Source of the DNA: Actinomycetota bacterium
GTDB lineage: Bacteria > Actinomycetota > Acidimicrobiia > Acidimicrobiales > Iamiaceae
Length of the DNA stretch: 64,000 bases
NCBI GenBank assembly: GCA_019639075.1
Contig: JAHBSO010000002.1
Location: forward strand, 248,001 to 312,000
Direction of reading: 5' to 3'
Shown here: in pieces, positions 59,726 through 64,000 of the stretch
Position numbering within the stretch: position 1 is the stretch's first letter
Layout: each line of letters opens with the position of its first letter
Notes under the pieces: model-generated
Seen by the model: the letters and a program-made list of their open reading frames with translations, nothing else
The model's database searches: none
Told to the model about the DNA's origin: nothing
Made by a program: the position numbers and the translations under genes

Positions 59726-60781
59726 TCAGTCGGTCAGCAGGGGGAGGCGCAGGTTCGGGTCGGCACCGCAGTCGAGACCGGAGGGACCATCCGCCCCCAG
59801 GCGGTACCAGGCGGCCGACGCGACCATGGCCGCGTTGTCGGTGCACATGTCGCGGCTGGGCAGGAAGCCGTGGACGCCGTCCTCCACGCACGCCGAGAGG
59901 AAGCGCTCCCGGAGCTGGGAGTTGGCCGCCACGCCGCCGCCGAGCACCAGGCCCTTGGCCCCGATCTGGCGCGCCGCCCGACGGGCCTTGGTGACGAGGA
60001 CGTCGACGACCGCCTCCTGGAAGCTGGCCGCCACGTCCGCGGTGGACGCCTCGGGGTGCTTGCGCACGTGGTTGATCACGGCGGTCTTGAGGCCGGAGAA
60101 GGAGAAGTCGAGCCCGTCGTTCTGCATCGCCCGGGGGAAGGCGATCGCGTCGGGGTCGCCCTCCATCGCGATCCGGTCGATGGCCGGGCCGCCCGGGTAG
60201 CCGAGGCCGAGGTAGCGGGCCACCTTGTCGAAGGCCTCGCCGGCGGCGTCGTCGAGGGTCGAACCCAGCAGCCGGTAGCGGCCGTGGTGCTCCATGGCCA
60301 CGAGCATCGTGTGGCCGCCCGACACCAGGAGCACCACCAGCGGCAGCTCGAGGGACGGGTCCTCCAGCAGGGCGGCGTAGAGGTGGGCCTCGAGGTGGTT
60401 CACGGCCACGAAGGGCACGTCCCACACCAGCGCCAGCGCCTTCGCCGTGCTCACACCGACGAGCAGCGACCCCACGAGGCCCGGCCCGTAGGTGGCGGCG
60501 ACCGCGTCGAGGTCGGGGCCGTCGAGACCGGACTCGACGAGCGCCTCGGCGATGACCGGGGTGAGCAGGTCGACGTGGGCCCGGCTGGCGATCTCGGGGA
60601 CGACGCCGCCGAAGCGGGCGTGGATGTCGACCTGGCTGGACACCACCGACGAGCGCACCACGCTCCCGCCGACGACGACGGCGGCGGCGGTCTCGTCGCA
60701 CGAGGTCTCGATCCCGAGGATCTTGGTGTGGGCGTCGACGGCGACGGGCGTGGTCGAGGTGGGGGCGGGCGGGAGGATCAT
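59726..60781 (-). CDS. tsaD: tRNA N6-adenosine threonylcarbamoyltransferase TsaD
   Basis: A 351-aa ASKHA-fold enzyme that moves the threonylcarbamoyl group onto A37 of ANN-decoding tRNAs. ILGIETSCDETAAAVV near residue 21, the metal-site histidines in NHLEAHLYAALL near residue 124, LLVSGGHTMLV near residue 148 and the late GGGVAANSQLR and DNAAMVA segments define it. Length is normal with a short Pro-rich N-terminal extension. ATG 60781 overlaps the rimI stop (ATGA). It is last in the tsaE-tsaB-rimI-tsaD unit, which holds the three t6A subunits. Confidence 0.97.
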   Translation of the reverse strand: MILPPAPTSTTPVAVDAHTKILGIETSCDETAAAVVVGGSVVRSSVVSSQVDIHARFGGVVPEIASRAHVDLLTPVIAEALVESGLDGPDLDAVAATYGPGLVGSLLVGVSTAKALALVWDVPFVAVNHLEAHLYAALLEDPSLELPLVVLLVSGGHTMLVAMEHHGRYRLLGSTLDDAAGEAFDKVARYLGLGYPGGPAIDRIAMEGDPDAIAFPRAMQNDGLDFSFSGLKTAVINHVRKHPEASTADVAASFQEAVVDVLVTKARRAARQIGAKGLVLGGGVAANSQLRERFLSACVEDGVHGFLPSRDMCTDNAAMVASAAWYRLGADGPSGLDCGADPNLRLPLLTD

Positions 60782-61404
60782 GCGGACCCCATCCTGCCGC
60801 CACCGGCCCCGGACCGGGCAGCCGCGGGGTGCACCGGCGGCGCGTGGGTGGCGACGTCGAGGCCGCTGCGCACCGTGGCGGCACCGAGCTCGGCCTCGAT
60901 CGCGTCGAGCCGGGCGGCGTAGGCGTCGGTGGTGATGTCGTGGGCCCACATCACGACCGCGTCCTCGCCGTTGTCGCCGTAGTACGCCTTGCGAGCCCCG
61001 ACCGGCGCGAAGCCGAGCCGGCCGTAGATGCGCTGCGCCCGCTCGTTCGACGCCCGCACCTCGAGGGTGAGCTGGCGGGCGCCCAGCTCCAGCGAGCAGC
61101 GGACCAGTTCGACCAGCAGCCGGGTGGCGATCGAACGACCCTGGACGCCGGGATCGACTGCGACGGTCGACACGTGGCCGTCGTCGGCGATCATCAGCAG
61201 CCCGGCGTAGCCGACGACCGCCTCGCCCTGGCGGGCGACGAGGTAGCACCGGCCCCGCCGCTCCAGCTCGTCCTCGAACAGCTTCGACGACCACGGCCGC
61301 GGGTAGACCCGGGACTCGATCGCCAGCACGCCGGGAAGGTGTCGGCGCCGCATCGGCGTGACCACGACCGCCGGCCGACCGAGGTCGGGACCGGCGGCGT
61401 TCAC
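60778..61404 (-). CDS. rimI: ribosomal protein S18 alanine N-acetyltransferase (RimI-like GNAT)
   Basis: A 208-aa GNAT acetyltransferase. The acetyl-CoA loop region STVAVDPGVQGRSIATRLL near residue 80 and LTLEVRASNERAQRIYGRLGF near residue 107 are the A and B motifs, ending with YYGDNGEDAVVM, very like RimI. Residues 175-208 form an Ala/Pro-rich tail. Placement between tsaB and tsaD is the classic context of RimI. GTG 61404 overlaps the tsaB stop (GTGA). Confidence 0.9.
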   Translation of the reverse strand: MNAAGPDLGRPAVVVTPMRRRHLPGVLAIESRVYPRPWSSKLFEDELERRGRCYLVARQGEAVVGYAGLLMIADDGHVSTVAVDPGVQGRSIATRLLVELVRCSLELGARQLTLEVRASNERAQRIYGRLGFAPVGARKAYYGDNGEDAVVMWAHDITTDAYAARLDAIEAELGAATVRSGLDVATHAPPVHPAAARSGAGGGRMGSA

Positions 61405-62096
61405 GCGCCCTCCCGGGTGGACCAGTTGATCTCGGCATCGGGCTTGCGGAGGTAGAGCAGCTCGATCTCGTGGGGTCGGACCCAGTCCTCGCGGAGCGCC
61501 TTGGCGTGGGCGAGCTGCACGAGCGATCGGGCGGAGGGGTGGGCCTGGTCGCCCCCGGCCACCTCGACGTCGGGACGGTCGAAACGATCGGCGTAGCGCA
61601 CCGCACCGTCGCCGCACAGCAGGGTCTCGCCCGGGAGCGCCAGCAGCTCGGCGGCCAGCTCCTCCGGCGACCCGACGGTGGGTTCGCTCGTGCGCTGCAA
61701 CCCGCCGGGCACCGGCCGGTAGAACGCCCAGAACACCTCACCCCGGCGGGCGTCGACGACCGCGGCGACCCGCCGGTTCGCGAACCGCAGGGGGAAGGCC
61801 AGGAGGTCGAGGCTCGACACCGCGATCATCGGGACCCGCAGGGCCTGCGCGATCGCCTTGCCCGACGCCACGCCGACCCGCAGGCCGGTGAACAGCCCCG
61901 GTCCGTGGTCGACGGCGACGCAGGAGATGTCCGACAGCTCGACCCGAGCCTGCTCGCACACGAAGCGGATCGCCGGCGTCAGGTTCTCGGCGTGGCGCTT
62001 GCCGCGCGACGAGTGCGAGGAGGCCAGCACGCCCTCGTGCCCGCCGATCGCGCACCCCACCTGCGCCGTGGCGCTCTCCAGGCCAAGGATCAGCAC
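61401..62096 (-). CDS. tsaB: tRNA threonylcarbamoyladenosine biosynthesis protein TsaB
   Basis: A 231-aa partner of TsaD in t6A synthesis. LILGLESATAQVGCAIGG at the N-terminus and HGPGLFTGLRVGVASGKAIA near residue 60 are diagnostic, followed by VDARRGEVFWAFYR near residue 104. Start GTG 62096 overlaps the end of tsaE by 7 nt; an extended frame upstream is antisense-like and not conserved. Length is typical (about 230). Confidence 0.95.
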   Translation of the reverse strand: MLILGLESATAQVGCAIGGHEGVLASSHSSRGKRHAENLTPAIRFVCEQARVELSDISCVAVDHGPGLFTGLRVGVASGKAIAQALRVPMIAVSSLDLLAFPLRFANRRVAAVVDARRGEVFWAFYRPVPGGLQRTSEPTVGSPEELAAELLALPGETLLCGDGAVRYADRFDRPDVEVAGGDQAHPSARSLVQLAHAKALREDWVRPHEIELLYLRKPDAEINWSTREGA

Positions 62097-62602
62097 GACG
62101 GGTCGCCTCCGCCGCCCGCCCAGGGCGCCACGGTCTCGTCGACCAGGCGCGAGCGGGCGAACCACGAGGTCCCGCGGGGCAGCAGGGTGATGGTGCGGTC
62201 GTCGTCGCCGGTGCCGAAGGTGATCCGCACCTCGAGGTACCGGTCGCCCAGCGCCGGCAGCACGGCGTCGCCCCACTCGACGAGCATCACCGCGTCCTCG
62301 TCGAGCATCTCACCCACGCCCAGCTCGGCGACCTCTCGGAGCTGGTCGAGCCGGTAGACGTCGAGGTGGTGCAGGGACAGGTCCGGACCCTGGTACTCCC
62401 GCACGATGGTGAAGGTCGGGCTGGTGACCGGCTCGGCGATCCCGAGACCGGCCGCGAACCCCTGCGCGAAGGCGGTCTTGCCGGCGCCCATCTCACCGGC
62501 GAGCACGATGATGTCGCCGGCGCGGCTGATGCCCGCGATCGCCCGCGCGAGGGCCTGCGTCTCGGCGGCGGACGCGGCGCGAACCGTGGTGGGTCGCGTC
62601 AT
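62090..62602 (-). CDS. tsaE: tRNA threonylcarbamoyladenosine biosynthesis ATPase TsaE
   Basis: A 170-aa P-loop ATPase needed to cycle the TsaB-TsaD complex. Walker A is GEMGAGKT near residue 36; TSPTFTIVREYQG near residue 60 is the switch region; LHHLDVYRL near residue 76 and VEWGDAVLP near residue 107 complete the family pattern. ATG 62602 is fixed by conservation and by the stop of a 14-codon leaderless ORF overlapping it. It is the first gene of the t6A unit. Confidence 0.95.
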   Translation of the reverse strand: MTRPTTVRAASAAETQALARAIAGISRAGDIIVLAGEMGAGKTAFAQGFAAGLGIAEPVTSPTFTIVREYQGPDLSLHHLDVYRLDQLREVAELGVGEMLDEDAVMLVEWGDAVLPALGDRYLEVRITFGTGDDDRTITLLPRGTSWFARSRLVDETVAPWAGGGGDPSC

Positions 62603-62643
62603 CGAACGGTGGTGCGACGCAGGTCGGGGGGCTCGACGGGCAC
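62599..62643 (-). CDS. leaderless mini-ORF MPVEPPDLRRTTVR coupled to tsaE
   Basis: 14 codons from GTG 62643, 6 nt after TAGTCT; its TGA overlaps the tsaE ATG as ATGA. tsaE has no Shine-Dalgarno in the preceding 20 nt, so reinitiation after this ORF may be its only way to be translated. Confidence 0.45.
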   Translation of the reverse strand: MPVEPPDLRRTTVR

Positions 62644-62649
62644 CGTTGG

Positions 62650-62655
62650 AGACTA
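62650..62655 (-). promoter_or_regulatory. -10 box TAGTCT of the t6A unit
   Basis: TAGTCT on the minus strand, 6 nt before the mini-ORF GTG at 62643. Confidence 0.5.
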
Positions 62656-62750
62656 CTGCCGCGGGGGCGCGGTCCATCCCCTCCGGCCGGTGCACCCCGA
62701 CCCCCGTCGACCCCGGTCGAACCGTCGACGCGCGTTGCGCGCGGGATCGG

Positions 62751-62756
62751 TAGTGT
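62751..62756 (+). promoter_or_regulatory. -10 box TAGTGT upstream of the SurE-like gene
   Basis: TAGTGT, 53 nt before ATG 62810; a leader with GGGGAG follows. The -35 side is unclear. Confidence 0.35.
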
Positions 62757-62809
62757 CGGCCGCCTCAGAGACATCGGTCACACCGACCGGTCGACGACAG
62801 GGGAGCCGC

Positions 62810-64000
62810 ATGGGACGACGGGCGCGGATGGTCACGACGATCGGGCTGGCCCTCGTGCTGGCCACCGGCCTCGGCGGGTGCCTGTACTTCCCGAGATCGT
62901 TCCAGCTGACCGACGGCAGCGGCACCGAGGCGCAACCGTGGTGGTGCGGCGGTTCGCCGGAGCTCTCGGCGGCCCAGTGCCAGAACTTCTCCGCGATCCT
63001 CGACGTGGCCATCGCCGAGGCGCAGGCCCACATGACCGTCGCCGACGCCCTCGCGGACGGGCTCACACCGACGGCCGGCGCCCCGGCCGGGGTCGGCTAC
63101 GCGATGGGCACGGCGCGGGCCTCCTTCGTCGCCGGCAGCCCCAACGTGCTCCTCTACGAGAGCTCGGCGCCGGGCGCCCGACTGGTGGGCTTCGCCTACG
63201 CGGTGACCGGGGCCGAGCCGTCCGGCTTCGACGGCGACCGCGACCACTGGATCGCGGTGGGCGACCCCGCGGTCTGGTGGCTCCCGGTCTGGGCCCTACG
63301 CGGCTACGAGAACCAGCCCGACGTGTTCGCGGCGTCGCACCCGTGCCTCGTGGGCGGCGGGCACGTCACCGCCACCACCGACCCCTGCTACGTCGCCTCG
63401 CACCCCGAGCCGTTCCGGTTCGTCGTCACCAACGACGACGGGATCGGCGCCCCGGGCATCGACGCCCTCGTCGAAGGGCTGTACGGCCTGCCGAACGTGG
63501 TGGTCGACGTGGTCGCACCCGCCACCAACCAGTCCGGGACCGGCGACACCGTGACACCCGGTGGCGCGACCGGCCAACCGGCGACGACCGCCAGCGGCCG
63601 ACCGGCCACCGCGGTCGCCGGAACCCCGGGCGACTCGGTGAACTACGCACTCGACCAGCTCCACCTCGTGCCCGACCTCGTCGTGTCGGGGATCAACCTC
63701 GGTCAGAACATGAACGGCATCGTCGCCCTGTCCGGCACCGTTGGCGCCGCCCGCGTCGCCGCCCGTCGGGCGTTCCCGTCCATCGCCAGCAGCCAGGGCG
63801 GCCTCAGCCTCCCGGTCGACTTCCCCACCGGCGTCACCGCCACCCTCGACCTCGTGGAGCGGTACCGCCTGGGCCTGGCCGGCGCTCCGTACATGACGGT
63901 GCCGAACATCAACATCCCGACGTGCGCCGCCGGCACCACGGTGCGGGGCACCGTCGAGACCGTGGTCGCTCCGGCGCTGAACGGCCGCAGCTACACCACG
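62810..64000 (+). CDS. SurE-like phosphatase-fold lipoprotein (partial, runs off the end)
   Basis: 397 codons are visible with no stop. A signal peptide ends in a lipobox (GLGGC, Cys24), so the protein is exported. Residues 40-195 form a Trp- and Cys-rich domain of unknown type (PWWCGG, DHWIAVGDPAVWWLPVW). From about residue 202 a SurE-like domain follows: RFVVTNDDGIGAPGID with the metal-site Asp pair, then ATNQSGTGDTV, LVVSGINLGQNMNG and LSGTVGAARVAARRAFPS. Cytoplasmic SurE is a 5'-nucleotidase; export and the extra N-terminal domain are unusual. GGGGAG lies 5 nt before ATG 62810. Confidence 0.8.
   Translation, partial: MGRRARMVTTIGLALVLATGLGGCLYFPRSFQLTDGSGTEAQPWWCGGSPELSAAQCQNFSAILDVAIAEAQAHMTVADALADGLTPTAGAPAGVGYAMGTARASFVAGSPNVLLYESSAPGARLVGFAYAVTGAEPSGFDGDRDHWIAVGDPAVWWLPVWALRGYENQPDVFAASHPCLVGGGHVTATTDPCYVASHPEPFRFVVTNDDGIGAPGIDALVEGLYGLPNVVVDVVAPATNQSGTGDTVTPGGATGQPATTASGRPATAVAGTPGDSVNYALDQLHLVPDLVVSGINLGQNMNGIVALSGTVGAARVAARRAFPSIASSQGGLSLPVDFPTGVTATLDLVERYRLGLAGAPYMTVPNINIPTCAAGTTVRGTVETVVAPALNGRSYTT

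Overview
The window is about 64 kb of very G+C-rich bacterial DNA (roughly 70% by eye). Gene content and style point to an actinobacterium, most likely of the class Acidimicrobiia (Iamia/Ilumatobacter-like). The grounds are a monomeric NADP isocitrate dehydrogenase, a GuaB3-type IMPDH-like protein beside guaA, a CIRCE-controlled groESL, many NTGA-overlapping genes, and widespread leaderless promoters with a TANNNT -10 box 5-9 nt before the start codon. The class assignment is inference; no rRNA or tRNA gene was found.

Layout. 1-5.3 kb: the end of sdhB, two lipoproteins, a GT-C-like membrane protein and a histidine phosphatase. 5.5-13.4 kb: proton pyrophosphatase hppA, an SCP2-like protein, an Fpg/Nei glycosylase, mdh and a Baeyer-Villiger-type monooxygenase with a palindromic operator. 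13.5-19.4 kb: aldehyde dehydrogenase, a D-aminoacylase-type amidohydrolase with its own operator, and icd. 19.4-24.6 kb (minus): a purine/one-carbon operon purN-purH-folD-(membrane protein)-metF. 24.7-26.4 kb: three tandem small paralogous membrane proteins. 26.4-34.4 kb: sucCD flanked by two related sulfotransferases, then a quinone-oxidoreductase, BrkB, SDR and transglutaminase-like run. 34.4-45.3 kb: a large membrane protein, pcrA interrupted by a 353-residue intein, a YbhN-like flippase-type protein, an acyl-CoA dehydrogenase, a striking inverted-repeat block and a GAF/GGDEF/degenerate-EAL protein. 45.4-52.5 kb (minus): guanine nucleotide genes (guaA, guaB3, methyltransferase, guaB), YqgE, a CoA-type Nudix hydrolase and a 52-aa protein. 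52.6-56.3 kb: two tandem TetR regulators and groESL. 56.3-59.7 kb: two genes each broken by one single-base frameshift, a small membrane protein and a secreted protein. 59.7-64 kb: tsaE-tsaB-rimI-tsaD (tRNA t6A synthesis) and a SurE-like lipoprotein running off the end.

The genes form a central-metabolism core: TCA cycle (sdhB, mdh, icd, sucCD), de novo purine and GMP synthesis (purN, purH, guaA, guaB) and folate one-carbon supply (folD, metF), with accessory catabolic and envelope genes between them.

The most unusual signal is regulatory. Seven promoters appear to start transcription at or within a few nt of the start codon of a short ORF of 6 to 33 codons. In six of them that ORF ends on the start codon of the real gene (ATGA or GTGA overlap): the gene at 7907-8842, icd, the gene at 29469, the gene at 34438-36057, yqgE and tsaE. 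The seventh, upstream of sucC, stops 17 nt short. One 7-bp -10 element (29386-29392) appears to serve two divergent leaderless mini-ORFs at once. Also notable are the pcrA intein, several perfect intergenic inverted repeats, palindromic operators and a dual CIRCE arrangement.
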